64,000 nucleotides of DNA from Xenorhabdus nematophila ATCC 19061 (lineage in GTDB: Bacteria > Pseudomonadota > Gammaproteobacteria > Enterobacterales > Enterobacteriaceae). Within the stretch, counting starts at the first letter, position 1, and each line of letters starts with the position of its first letter. Shown here piece by piece: positions 49,161 to 58,254 of the stretch. The position numbers and the translations under genes are program-made. The notes under the pieces were generated by a model, which saw only the letters and a program-made list of their open reading frames with translations, had not been told where the DNA came from and searched no databases. The DNA lies in assembly GCF_000252955.1 (NCBI RefSeq), contig NC_014228.1, forward strand, positions 2,519,232 to 2,583,231. The letters run 5' to 3'.

Positions 49161-49598
49161 CTATGAAGGCGATATTTCCCTCATAGTGTTAACATTATTA
49201 AATAAATTAAGAATATCTTGCTGTGTTAGCATTGGAGTCTTTTCAACAAAATTATAGTACTTTGGTTTACTGTCTACATAAATCTGACGAGATAATTTAC
49301 TAACATGATTCTCTTCAAATAAAGCAACAGGAACATAATAAGTACTGGGATGGTATAAATGGAAGAAAAGATGTGTACCACATTTTCTACAGAAAGCACG
49401 TTCAGCCCATTCTGACGATGCATATGTTGAAATATTCTCAATACCTTCTATTTCCAGATCATCTTTACAATCAACAGATAAAAATGAACCTCCATTCCAT
49501 TTTTGACATATTTTACAATGGCAGGCATTAATATTTTCAATCCGTTGACTGGTTTTTATACCAACAGAACCACATAAACAACGACCTTGGTTCATCAT
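49161..49598 (-). CDS. GFA-family (CENP-V/Gfa) zinc-binding protein
   Basis: A 145-residue single-domain protein of the GFA (glutathione-dependent formaldehyde-activating enzyme-like) family. Three Cys clusters are present: CLCGSV (about 8), CHCKICQ (about 26) and CRKCGTH (about 70), arranged as in the mixed beta GFA fold that binds two zinc ions. Substrate is unknown; few family members actually handle S-hydroxymethylglutathione. It begins at ATG 49,598, overlapping by 4 bases the stop of the upstream membrane protein gene, so both are co-expressed. Confidence 0.85.
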   Translation of the reverse strand: MMNQGRCLCGSVGIKTSQRIENINACHCKICQKWNGGSFLSVDCKDDLEIEGIENISTYASSEWAERAFCRKCGTHLFFHLYHPSTYYVPVALFEENHVSKLSRQIYVDSKPKYYNFVEKTPMLTQQDILNLFNNVNTMREISPS

Positions 49599-49957
49599 CT
49601 TTCCTCCTCATCTTCATCATTATCACTATCAATGTGCCAATTATGCAGTATTCGATGAACAAAAGGTGCTACCACCATCCCAACAGCAATAAAAAAAATT
49701 GCCTGAAGAAATAAACCATAAATAGCTGTGAAATACTTTCCTAATGTACTAACTGGTTCAATATGTAAATTTTGAGTCCCAATCATTGAAACAGAATTTA
49801 GTATAGCATCAGATATTGCGTGGCTTTCAATCAAGAAAAAACCCAATACGCCGGGCAGAATACCTATCAAAAAAATAATAAACGCATGCAAAAGAAAGCG
49901 CAATATCCGTAAAAAAAACCGATCCAAACTAATTAATTTATCAGTAAATTTTTCCAT
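49595..49957 (-). CDS. Small inner-membrane protein with acidic tail, unknown function
   Basis: This 120-residue protein has two strong hydrophobic segments (about 19-45, LLHAFIIFLIGILPGVLGFFL; about 75-104, FLQAIFFIAVGMVVAPFV), a basic short N-terminus and a C-terminus ending in a run of Asp/Glu (DSDNDEDEEER). I recognise no family. It starts at ATG 49,957 with GGAGG about 6 bases upstream. It is coupled to the GFA-family gene by a 4-base overlap, so the two may act together. Confidence 0.7.
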   Translation of the reverse strand: MEKFTDKLISLDRFFLRILRFLLHAFIIFLIGILPGVLGFFLIESHAISDAILNSVSMIGTQNLHIEPVSTLGKYFTAIYGLFLQAIFFIAVGMVVAPFVHRILHNWHIDSDNDEDEEER

Positions 49958-50401
49958 ATTTAAACCTCCACTAATAAATTAGTTATCATGATTATTGTAT
50001 GTTATTTCTGATTTTTATCAATGTTCATTATTTAATATCGTAAGACCAGAACAAGGACACATTAATATCCGCCAGCTAAGAACGTTAAAACCCGGCCCGT
50101 ATGGAAGCAGTACCTACTTAGCAACCTGTTTTTTGACATTTTTAACGGTGAATATGAACATGCCCATTGACGAAAAGTTGCGGATTTCCTGGCCGATCTC
50201 GTCTTGCGTAATCAAGATAAACTGTCAGGAAAAATTGGTGTTAATTTTTTCAAAAATTAAAAAAGCAAAAGACGGAGTGTTTTTTCAGCCATTTTTTACC
50301 ATTATTCCACTGTACTTGATGGTTTTTAGCGTTGCAGTTTAAAAGATGACGGGTATATATCAACATCAATGTTCATAACTAAATCCACATAGGTAATACA
50401 T
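49958..50401. other. 444-base gap before ada, possible gene remnant
   Basis: The stretch 50,050-50,260 looks coding-like in more than one + frame (for example a run reading FFDIFNGEYEHAH and then DFLADLVLRNQDKLSGK after a stop), which suggests a decayed gene I cannot identify. The 115-codon open frame at 49,995-50,342 has no ribosome-binding site and is not called. The ada promoter must lie near 50,300-50,400. Confidence 0.35.
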
Positions 50402-51460
50402 ATGAGTTGGAAAACCGATGACGAACGCTGGCAAGCGATTATTGAACGCAATAAAGATGCTGATAACCATTTTGTATACGCTGTGCGTACCACAGGGATA
50501 TATTGTTTGCCATCCAGTACTGCACGCCTCCCAAAACGCGCGAATGTGATTTTCTTTGATACTGAAAAAGAGGCAGAACAGCACGGTTATCGCCCTAATA
50601 AACGCCTACGGCGCAACAACCAATCAGAGCCAGAGAAAAATTACCTGATCAAAATTGCAAAAGCATGCCGTTATATAGAACAAAATGAAGGCCCTATCAC
50701 ACTAAAAAAGCTCGCCAACTACGTGGGGATAAGTACATTTCATTTCCATAGATTATTCAAAGCAAAAACAGGATTGACCCCGAAAGCCTGTGCCAATGCC
50801 CATCGCAGTCAGCGCTTACGGAATAACTTAGAGCAAACTCAAAGTGTTACCGAAGCTATTTTAGAAGCAGGTTTCAATTCCAGTAGCCGATTTTATGAAA
50901 TTTCATCCGATTTACTGGGCATGACACCAAAAATCTGGCGTGCTGGCGGTAAAGGCATGCAAATTTACTTTGCATTAGGGATTTACTCATTAGGCCATAT
51001 CTTAGTGGCTCAAAGTGAAAAAGGTATTTGTGCTATTTTACTGGGAGATGATCCGAATAAACTTCTTCAGGAACTACAAAACAAATTTTCTCACGCAGAA
51101 TTCATTGGTGGAAACCCTCAGTTTGAGCAACTCATTGCACAAGTTGTCGGTTTTGTTGAAAAACCGGAAACTGAACTAAAACTACCACTGGATATTCGTG
51201 GCACAGTGTTTCAGCAACGCGTCTGGCTCGCTTTGCGAGACATTCCGGTTGGTACAACCGTCAGTTATGCCGAAATTGCTGAGCGAATTGGTTCACCAAA
51301 AGCCGTACGAGCCGTTGCTAGTGCCTGTGCTGCCAATATGCTGGCAGTTGCGATTCCATGCCATCGTGTCGTCAGGAATGATGGCGCTTTATCCGGATAC
51401 CGCTGGGGAGTTGAGCGCAAACGTGAACTGCTAACCCGAGAGGCAAAACGTGATGAATAA
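50402..51460 (+). CDS. ada: Ada-type methylated-DNA repair protein with altered N-terminal zinc site
   Basis: This 352-residue protein is colinear with E. coli Ada. It has an N-terminal AdaA-like domain, AraC-type helix-turn-helix (about 85-180; LKKLANYVGISTFHFHRLFK), and C-terminal O6-methylguanine methyltransferase with the active AIPCHRV, nucleophile Cys320. In E. coli Ada four N-terminal cysteines (38, 42, 69, 72) hold zinc, and Cys38 takes methyl groups from phosphotriesters, switching Ada to an activator. Here only Cys35 remains; the other positions are Ser39 (YCLPSST), Asn66 and Leu69 (RPNKRL). The methyl-phosphotriester switch is probably lost or changed while base repair remains. No alkB-like gene follows. 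Confidence 0.9.
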   Translation: MSWKTDDERWQAIIERNKDADNHFVYAVRTTGIYCLPSSTARLPKRANVIFFDTEKEAEQHGYRPNKRLRRNNQSEPEKNYLIKIAKACRYIEQNEGPITLKKLANYVGISTFHFHRLFKAKTGLTPKACANAHRSQRLRNNLEQTQSVTEAILEAGFNSSSRFYEISSDLLGMTPKIWRAGGKGMQIYFALGIYSLGHILVAQSEKGICAILLGDDPNKLLQELQNKFSHAEFIGGNPQFEQLIAQVVGFVEKPETELKLPLDIRGTVFQQRVWLALRDIPVGTTVSYAEIAERIGSPKAVRAVASACAANMLAVAIPCHRVVRNDGALSGYRWGVERKRELLTREAKRDE

Positions 51461-51501
51461 ATGCTCCCCTATCTATTTCATTACTCTGAATTTCAAAAAA
51501 A

Positions 51502-52005
51502 TCATACTAATCGGTTATTTAGCAGAGCCATATTTATAACATCACAATACTGGCCATTTCTTAGTGATTTCATACATTGAATGCCTTCTTCTTCAAATCC
51601 AAATTTTTTATATAACCCTATCGCTTTTTCATTATCGGAAAAAACTTCCAGTTCAATCCTGATACAGCCTAACCAATTGAATACATAATCAATCACAAAT
51701 GCCATCATTTTTGAGCCAACACCTTTGCCAAAATAAGCTTCGTCGACACCAATGCCAATACCTACAGCATGTCTGCGTCTTGGATTAGCATAGGTAAATA
51801 TTCCCATTGTACCGACTACTTTGCCATCTACTTCAGCCACAAAATCAATATTCCCTTGTGCTTTATTTAATTTCAGCCGTTCCCGCCATCCTTCATGTGA
51901 AGGACATGGGCGTTGCAATGTATTGGGATAAACATTTGGATGACTATAAATCCGTTGATAATGTTCCGCATCTTCAGGTTCAGTTGCCCTAATTATAATT
52001 TCCAT
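51502..52005 (-). CDS. GNAT N-acetyltransferase (YhhY/AaaT-like)
   Basis: A 167-residue GNAT enzyme of the RimJ/RimL-SpeG-like branch, closest in pattern to YhhY (AaaT, an L-amino-acid N-acetyltransferase in E. coli). The acetyl-CoA loop is in GIGIGVDEAYFGKGVGSKMM (Q/R-x-x-G-x-G/A type, here GKGVGSK). The late motif VFSDNEKAIGLYKKFGFEEEG is typical. I chose ATG 52,005 because AGAGGT lies 5 bases upstream; the open frame 12 codons longer lacks a site. Substrate is not certain. Confidence 0.8.
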   Translation of the reverse strand: MEIIIRATEPEDAEHYQRIYSHPNVYPNTLQRPCPSHEGWRERLKLNKAQGNIDFVAEVDGKVVGTMGIFTYANPRRRHAVGIGIGVDEAYFGKGVGSKMMAFVIDYVFNWLGCIRIELEVFSDNEKAIGLYKKFGFEEEGIQCMKSLRNGQYCDVINMALLNNRLV

Positions 52006-52286
52006 ATAGACCTCTTTTCGACTTGACCCTTTTATAACCACCTGATAGAAAAATAAATGTAAATAGCATATATGGACACCGACTTAATTCAAGTGGGTGA
52101 GTAAATTTTTCTGACAACGTAGTCGCAAGCATATATTCGGCTTCAACGAGCCCTGATGAAAATCCGCACTCTCTGTCCTCATTATTTCAACAGTCCCGAC
52201 AGACTGAGCTATTTACCAGGTTCACAGAGAGTCGGTACTACCTGTCAATTACACAAATTATGGACTTTTGCTACATAGAGAGTGAC

Positions 52287-53311
52287 TTATCGCACTTCAT
52301 AACTCGATTGTTGGTTGACCAGTGCCTACGCGATTCGGGCATTTTTATTTGCCAGAGCAACGGCTGCCTTATTGAGTCCACTGCGGGCTATCACGCCTTT
52401 TAACCAGCGCTGTAATCCATTACATCGTTCGTCGGGAAGTTTTTGCACCCGATAAGCCACTGAGCGGGCTCCGTGGATCAGTATTCCACGCAAGTAGCTA
52501 TCCCCCCGCGTTTCGTGATCCCCAATAACCTGACTTTGCCTCCGCTACTATGTTCCCTTGGTACCAGCCCAAGATAGCTGGCAAAATGACGGCCATTTTT
52601 GAAGTCTTTGCTGTCACCCAAGGCGACCATCAGAGCTGATGCCCCCAACGGGCCGATACCCGGCAGTGTTAGCAAACGACGGATATCTTCTTGTTGCGCA
52701 TTCAGCTGGTCGAGGCGTTTATCCAGCACGTTCAGGCGCTGCTGCTGTTCTTTGAGTTCACGCAAGAGTTCCTGAAATAATTCACGGCTCAACGGCGTCA
52801 GGTCATTTTCCGCGTTTTCCAGATAGTCAGGCAAACATTGCTCAACCTTGTGGGCACTTTCCGGTATGGCAATGCCATATTCTAAGCCCAGTCCCCGGAT
52901 TTGATTAATCAGTGCCGTTCTGTTTTTCATGAGCCGCTGGCGAACCCGGTGCAAACACTGAATATCCGGTTGTTCCTGCGTTTTTTCCGGGACATAACGC
53001 ATTCCCGGACGACGGTCGGCTTCCACAATAGCCACAGCATCGTTTTTATCATTCTTGCTGCCCATTCTGAACGGGGCGACATATTGGGGGCTGATTTGCT
53101 TCACCTCATGACCAAAGCGTTTAAATTGGCGGCTCCAATAATTTGCGCTGCCACACGCCTCCATCACGATTTTTGAAGGGGGTTGTTGAGCAATGAATTC
53201 AGTGAGTTTCTCACGCATAATCACCGTATTTTTAATTGTTTTTCCGAGTGGAGACACAATATGTAATTGAAACACTCGCTTTGCCAGATCAATTCCGATA
53301 ACTTGTTCCAT
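52287..53311 (-). pseudogene. IS110-family transposase, frameshifted and with a nonsense codon
   Basis: The DEDD domain starts with EQVIGIDLAKRVFQLH and SKIVMEACGSANYW; the C-terminal transposase_20 domain has LLTLPGIGPLGASALMVALGD. At about 52,500 a run of six C (+ strand) replaces the expected five, so the frame leaves after KRG; in the other frame the protein continues (DSYLRGILIHGARSVAYRV). A second lesion, TAG at 52,326-52,328, stands where family members have Trp near the end (NKNARIA-stop-ALVNQQ), with the old TAA at 52,287. The element is dead. A group II intron begins about 70 bases upstream of its start. Confidence 0.88.
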
Positions 53312-53418
53312 TGGACACCTCTGTCATATTTTTGCTGATGTATTCAGCATGGCTCACTGAAGCCGTTTTGGGGCGGGGTGAGTAGAGCTGTCCGGTCACC
53401 CAGACAACCCCCTCCGCA

Positions 53419-53451
53419 GAACCGGACGTGCGGAACTACCGCATCCGGCTC
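53419..53451 (-). ncRNA. Group II intron domain V
   Basis: On the minus strand GAGCCGGATGCGGTAG pairs with CCGCACGTCCGGTTC. This is the 33-34-base catalytic hairpin with the conserved AGC-type triad position, lying 27 bases past the maturase stop as expected. Confidence 0.85.
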
Positions 53452-53478
53452 CCGACAGATCCGTGTCCCCACACATAT

Positions 53479-54813
53479 TCAGCAAGAAATGAACATTGAA
53501 TGCGTTTTCCAACGAAATGGATAACCCAGCATCTTCAGGATCAGATTCAGCTTTTTCCACGTCAGTCGGCGACGCCCACCTTTACGGTTGAACCCTCTGT
53601 AGAGTATTCGCGCACTTTGGCAGATAAACTGTCCGACCCGTCTCTGGTTATCAGAGATACCGTGATAATTTATCCAGCCCCTGATTGCTCTGATGACGAT
53701 AGTCAGGACAAGCCTTTTGTCAGGTGTATTCAGGTTCTTCCAGAGAAAGTCCCTGAGTCCCTTCAATTTGGCCGCGAAACGGTCTTTGCGACTGGTTAAT
53801 TTCAGTCGCCATAAACCTTTTCGCGATTTTCCCCAATCGCAGGTAAACCCCAGAAAGTTAAACGTTGGCAGGCGTCTGCCCGACTGACTGGCTCTCAGTG
53901 CTGCGATGTGTCCCGCCGGAATTCGCTGCGATTTGTCATCGTGCAACTCCAGTCCGTATTTATTCAGTCGTTTAGGCAATACCTTGTAGAAGCGCTCTGC
54001 CTCACTCATGAACTCAAAGGTAAACACCCTATCATCCGCATATCTCACCATCTCCGCCCGACCGTGAATGTGTGAACGGCTGATTTCATCAAACCATTCG
54101 TCTATCACCTGGTGCAGGTAGATATTGGCAAGTACCGGCGATAGGATTGACCCTTGGGGGCATCCGCGCACGTTTTCGGATACCTGTTTGCCCTCGATAA
54201 CGGGTGCCGTTATTAAGACCTCAATCAGTCTGAGAAAACGACGATCTGATATCTTCTTCCTCAGTAAACTCATCAGCTCAATATGGGGTATTGTGTTGAA
54301 GTACTTTCGGATGTCGATCTCCACAACCGCACCATTCCAGTTACGGTAGGTTTGCTGTTGCAGTGCCTTCAATGCCGCATGACAATTTAATCCCGGCCGA
54401 AACCCGTATGAACACGGCAGAAACAGCGGCTCATAAATTCGGCTGAGAATATCACTGACCGCAAGTTGCACCAGTTTGTCCTCTGTGCACGAAATAGCCA
54501 GTGGCCGTTTACTGCCATCCTCTTTCGGGATCTGCGTGATTCTGGCGGCTTTCGGACGATACGTCCCTCTGCGTATTCGCAGGATAAGATTGTGAATATT
54601 CCCATCAAGATGTTCACCGTAAGCGGCTTTTGTCATGCGATCAATACCTACCGCTTTATTCCCGTCAAGCCGCAGGAACTGTCCTTTCAACATGTCGCTG
54701 TTCAGCAAATGCCCTAAGTTATTGAACACCTGCTGTTTGTTACAGGTTGATTTCTTGCCTATACGCTCAAGTTTTGTTAACCATGATTGTCCGTCGTTGC
54801 TGTGTACGGTCAT
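53479..54813 (-). CDS. ltrA: Group II intron reverse transcriptase/maturase (LtrA-type)
   Basis: A 444-residue intron-encoded protein starts at ATG 54,813 (GAGGG 6 bases upstream); an in-frame ATG 22 codons earlier lacks a site. RT domains run from about residue 30 to 300. They include GNKAVGIDRMT, SKRPLAISCTEDKLVQ, SYGFRPGLNCHAA, the NVRGCPQGSILSPVLANIYL block and the polymerase YADD (MVRYADDRVF). The maturase X domain follows (about 330-440; WINYHGISDNQRRVG, KLNLILKMLG). No HNH endonuclease domain is present after the maturase domain. It acts with the intron RNA in splicing and retrohoming. The frame is intact. Confidence 0.92.
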   Translation of the reverse strand: MTVHSNDGQSWLTKLERIGKKSTCNKQQVFNNLGHLLNSDMLKGQFLRLDGNKAVGIDRMTKAAYGEHLDGNIHNLILRIRRGTYRPKAARITQIPKEDGSKRPLAISCTEDKLVQLAVSDILSRIYEPLFLPCSYGFRPGLNCHAALKALQQQTYRNWNGAVVEIDIRKYFNTIPHIELMSLLRKKISDRRFLRLIEVLITAPVIEGKQVSENVRGCPQGSILSPVLANIYLHQVIDEWFDEISRSHIHGRAEMVRYADDRVFTFEFMSEAERFYKVLPKRLNKYGLELHDDKSQRIPAGHIAALRASQSGRRLPTFNFLGFTCDWGKSRKGLWRLKLTSRKDRFAAKLKGLRDFLWKNLNTPDKRLVLTIVIRAIRGWINYHGISDNQRRVGQFICQSARILYRGFNRKGGRRRLTWKKLNLILKMLGYPFRWKTHSMFISC

Positions 54814-55384
54814 TGTTTCCCTCTCACGTTCGATCTGTCTGCCCGCCCTTCGCTCCGCGATCATTACTCGTTTCATCACTACTATGGCTGACTCCGACTT
54901 CCTGATACCCGTTTCTCAGGCCTTGTGTTTTGGCACTTGTGCCCGAAATACTCATTCCTTTGAGAAGCATCAGGATCTCCTGGGTTCCGCTCTGTTCTCT
55001 ACAAGCTCGCCGACGCCTGCGGCTCCGGTGTGCGCTTCTGGCTGGGAAGTTCACCAGTATGACCATTCAGACGCTATTGCCTGCTAGCTGGACAAAACTA
55101 TCGGCACACACGACTTAATGAATTTCGGCGCTATCACGTTCACCTATTGATTTCGGCTCGAATGTTTCGCTGTCTACGCTTCATCTCCCTTGTTACCGCC
55201 GGAAATGCAAGACTCGCTACGTAGTGGTCTGGTTTACCTTCTACGACGAGACTTTCACCCGCAAGAAACAGAGCCGCTTTGCCCAGTGCACTGTCCATTT
55301 CATTATATTAGAAAATTATTTCTAATGCGGATATATTTATCGGCAAGGACATTTTATTGCCAGCACACCCTCTTTGGAGTTTAT

Positions 55385-55633
55385 ATGGTTAAAGAAAATT
55401 TAGTGCTTTTGGAATTAATAAAATATCTTGAAATCAGTCTTTATGGTGAAAAAAGAAATAATACTAATTGGCTCAATACCGTATTACATGATGATTTACT
55501 AGAAATAAGTAAATCAGGTTATGTTTATACTAAAAAAAACCATAATCAGGCCCTCCGCTCATCAATTTGGCAATTATCTTCGAATAATCAGTGGCAACTG
55601 AGATTTCATCAAGGTACGTTAATGGCGAAATAA
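55385..55633 (+). pseudogene. DUF4440/SnoaL-like small protein with internal deletion
   Basis: 82 codons from ATG 55,385. The first part (LLELIKYLEISLYGEKRNNTNWLNTVLHDD, LEISKSGYVYTKK) is the start of a DUF4440-type NTF2-fold protein of about 120-130 residues. The end (ALRSSIWQLSSNNQWQLRFHQGT) is its usual C-terminus. The 40 or so residues normally between (the middle beta strands) are missing at KKNHNQALRS, so the gene has an in-frame internal deletion and is very likely inactive. The open frame can be extended upstream to 55,190, but that part is inside the intron. Confidence 0.6.
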
Positions 55634-55638
55634 CGTAA

Positions 55639-55661
55639 AAATGGCCCAACATTTGGGCCAT
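55639..55661. terminator. Bidirectional terminator between the DUF4440-like gene and cycA
   Basis: AATGGCCCAA and TTGGGCCATT pair over 10 bp with a 3-base loop, with A bases to the left and AAAATTAATTT to the right. It serves both convergent genes. Confidence 0.85.
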
Positions 55662-55691
55662 TGAAAATTAATTTATAGGATTTTTCCGTAC

Positions 55692-57098
55692 TCAGTGGGT
55701 AAGACTAATTTTACGTCTTTTCACAACCTGAAATCCAATCGCCAAAATAATAAACCAAGCTGGCGTGGCAATTAATGCTTGACGAGTATCTGGCTGCAAA
55801 GAAAGTAGCACCAAAACAAAAACAAAGAAAACCAGACATACCCAAGACATTACAATACCAAACGGCATTTTATACACTGAAGCCTGATGCAAAGCAGGAC
55901 GACGTTTTCTGTAAACCAGATAGGAGCACAAAATCATGCTCCAAATAAACATAAACAGGATCGCAGAAACGGTGGTGACCAAAGTAAAAACCCGCATAAC
56001 ATCAGGAATAAAATAGATCAAAATAACGCCGAAAGAGAGGCATAAACAAGTAAAGATCAACCCCGATGCAGGAACCGAACGACGAGAAAGACGGCTAAAC
56101 TGCTTTGGCGCGTTTCTTTCTTTAGCCAGGCCAAACAGCATCCGACTCGTGGAAAAAACGCCACTATTCGCTGAAGATGCCGCAGAAGTCAGAACCACAA
56201 AATTGACAATACTGGCCGCGGCTGGTAGCCCAATCAAGACAAATAATTCTACAAACGGGCTTTTATCCGCAATGATAGCCCGCCATGGCGTGACTGACAT
56301 AATCACAATCAGAGCCAAAACATAAAATGTGATGATACGAATTGGAATGGCATTAATTGCTTTGGGCAAAGATTTCATCGGATTTTTAGTTTCTGCCGCA
56401 GCAGTTCCCACTAATTCAATACCGACAAAAGCAAATATTGCAATCTGAAACCCGGCAAAGAAACCACTTAATCCCATGGGAAACATACCGCCGTTACCCC
56501 AGACATTAGAAAATGCGGCAACATGCCCGGCCGGAGATTGAAAATGAACACCAATCAATACACCGCCTGTAACAATCAACGCAACAATGGCAATAATCTT
56601 GATCATCGCAAACCAAAATTCCAGTTCACCAAATAATTTCACTGTTGCGAGATTCAGACTCAACAACGCCAGCACACATAGTAGAGAAGTTCCCCACTCT
56701 GGAAAATCCGGCGTCCAATACCCCACATAAGCAGTGATGGCAACAATATCAGCAACCCCCGTAATCACCCAGCAAAACCAGTAAGTCCAGCCCACAAAAA
56801 AACCGGCCCATGGCCCCAATAAATCCGCAGCGAAATCACTGAACGATTTATAGTGCAAATTAGAAAGTAATAACTCTCCCATTGCACGCATAACAAAAAA
56901 CAGCATAAATCCGATAATCATATAAACAAAAATGATCGACGGCCCCGCAAGGGAAATTGTTTTACCTGATCCCATAAACAGACCAGTACCAATAGCGCCG
57001 CCAATCGCAATTAGCTGTATATGTCGGTTAGTGAGACTTCGCTGTAGGTGCGAACCTTCAGTTTCAGAAGTATGAGTGGGTTGTATTTTTTCTTCCAT
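55692..57098 (-). CDS. cycA: D-serine/D-alanine/glycine:proton symporter CycA
   Basis: This 468-residue amino-acid permease of the APC superfamily has 12 membrane segments. The conserved start NRHIQLIAIGGAIGTGLFMG (TM1), FAFVGIELVGTAAAETKNP (about 230-250) and SAASSANSGVFSTSRM match CycA closely along its length. It imports glycine, D-alanine and D-serine through the inner membrane. I place the start at ATG 57,098 (MEEKIQ), because E. coli CycA begins at the same distance from TM1; the open frame begins 26 codons earlier. It is a single gene with its own terminator. Confidence 0.93.
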   Translation of the reverse strand: MEEKIQPTHTSETEGSHLQRSLTNRHIQLIAIGGAIGTGLFMGSGKTISLAGPSIIFVYMIIGFMLFFVMRAMGELLLSNLHYKSFSDFAADLLGPWAGFFVGWTYWFCWVITGVADIVAITAYVGYWTPDFPEWGTSLLCVLALLSLNLATVKLFGELEFWFAMIKIIAIVALIVTGGVLIGVHFQSPAGHVAAFSNVWGNGGMFPMGLSGFFAGFQIAIFAFVGIELVGTAAAETKNPMKSLPKAINAIPIRIITFYVLALIVIMSVTPWRAIIADKSPFVELFVLIGLPAAASIVNFVVLTSAASSANSGVFSTSRMLFGLAKERNAPKQFSRLSRRSVPASGLIFTCLCLSFGVILIYFIPDVMRVFTLVTTVSAILFMFIWSMILCSYLVYRKRRPALHQASVYKMPFGIVMSWVCLVFFVFVLVLLSLQPDTRQALIATPAWFIILAIGFQVVKRRKISLTH

Positions 57099-57291
57099 AG
57101 TTGTATCCAATTTATTCTCACAGCATGGCCTTAATACCCTCAAGCTGTGTTTAAGGGAATATTGTGACATAGACAACTGCGGGATTAACAGAAGGATTTC
57201 ACATGAAAAGCAGAATGATTACAATTCAACCTATCAGTAAATAGCACATTGTGCATATTTTATTCACTTAATAAAAAATAGTTATTATCTA

Positions 57292-57320
57292 TTGACGTCG
57301 CGTTATCCCAGTAGAATAAT
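57292..57320 (+). promoter_or_regulatory. Predicted sigma-70 promoter of tRNA-Lys
   Basis: TTGACG (57,292-57,297) and AATAAT (57,315-57,320) with a 17-base spacer lie 11 bases before the tRNA. Confidence 0.6.
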
Positions 57321-57330
57321 TAATCGTATT

Positions 57331-57406
<76 letters not shown>

Positions 57407-57635
57407 ATTAAATCAATGAGTTGTGTTAATTTAGTGAGTCTTTTGTTTTTTCTAGGATGCTTATAGAATACCTTGAGGAAGTAGTAGAGAGTATCATTGG
57501 TTAATTTTATTGCTAAGGTATAATTAGCTATTCTTCCCATATTTTCCCAATAGTGCACCTCACCATAGCCAATAACTCACTGTGATTAATGAAATGAGGT
57601 GACTATTTCCCCGATGTTTTCCGATATTAAAATAA

Positions 57636-57899
57636 TTATTTTACTGGATTATTACGAGCCTTACGCTCAATAAGCTGACCGCTTATATCAAAATATCGAC
57701 TAGGCCAGATTTCAGAGGGATGAATTTCGAGATAGTTAGCGATAATCCATTCGCCTTTAGGCCACGGACGAGAAAGTGTATTCGCTAATGTTGATGAACT
57801 GAGTCCCGATTCACGGGAGACAGCCGCTAAGGTCGTACCGCGCTTACGTAATGCAGCAATAATATCGGCTTGATGCCAGTCATTTCTAACGTTATTCAT
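57636..57899 (-). CDS. Ner/Nlp-family helix-turn-helix regulator
   Basis: An 87-residue protein starts at ATG 57,899 (AAGGGG 9 bases upstream); an alternative start 6 codons earlier would lose this site. NDWHQADIIAALRKRGTTLAAVSRESGLSS and the following STLANTLSRPWPKGEWIIANYLEIHPSEIWPSRY form the DNA-binding domain of Ner (phage Mu) and Nlp/SfsB proteins. Such proteins act as early-promoter repressors in Mu-like phages or as regulators of maltose genes in the Nlp type. Position behind a highly structured leader and next to a tRNA suggests a phage remnant. The frame is intact. Confidence 0.85.
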   Translation of the reverse strand: MNNVRNDWHQADIIAALRKRGTTLAAVSRESGLSSSTLANTLSRPWPKGEWIIANYLEIHPSEIWPSRYFDISGQLIERKARNNPVK

Positions 57900-57944
57900 T
57901 CCTGCTACCCCTTCCATTAATTTATATTGATGGTGGCGATCCAG

Positions 57945-58110
57945 ACAGGGTTCTCACAACTGGGAGCTATCTTCCAGCGAGGCCGAAGCCTCCCCCACCT
58001 GAACCGCCATTGAAAGGGCGATAGCAGACACACTGGTAGAAATTTCCTACCAGTGGATAGCTCTTAACAAGGGTGAGAATCCTTGACCATTGGATTTTGC
58101 CAATGGCGGG
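57945..58110 (-). ncRNA. Structured leader resembling phage C4 antisense RNA
   Basis: Five helices fit in 165 bases: a long-range closing stem (GGGTTCTCAC at 57,948 with GTGAGAATCC at 58,073; GAGCTATC at 57,965 with GATAGCTC at 58,056), GAGGC/GCCTC with a C(UUCG)G loop on the minus strand (57,979-57,992), CGCC/GGCG (58,004-58,020), a perfect CACTGGTAG/CTACCAGTG stem (58,032-58,056) and CCATTGG/CCAATGG (58,087-58,107). The UUCG tetraloop favours the minus strand, so the RNA lies directly upstream of the ner-like gene. Pattern and the GTGAGAACCC-type segment remind me of the C4 RNA of phages P1/P7; this is recall, not a search. Confidence 0.5.
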
Positions 58111-58254
58111 GCTACTTTAACTGATTGGTTTATCTGACTCAATAAGCGAACTCGTATAAACGCTTAACTTTTTGCGTTATGCATCCAACAGATTCGTTAA
58201 AAGTCTGTTTTTACTCTTCACATTTGGTAAAAGTAACGTTCTAACCATAAAAAG

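Larger units (their letters stand above)
53385..55291 (-). mobile_element. Group II intron (ends approximate)
   Basis: About 1.9 kb on the minus strand. It runs from a GUGCAC-type 5' end near 55,291 (followed by TGCGGGTGAAAGTC-like domain I sequence), through the reverse transcriptase gene, to domain V at 53,419-53,451 and a 3' end ...CTCTAC near 53,385. The domains and the maturase are intact in appearance, so it may still splice. The exact 3' boundary was set by eye. It lies between the IS110 remnant and a deleted DUF4440-like gene, not inside a recognisable gene. Confidence 0.8.

Noticed and set aside
49995..50342. 115-codon + strand ORF before ada
   Set aside because: No ribosome-binding site; the protein-like stretch in this interval is in another frame and broken by stops, so at most a remnant.
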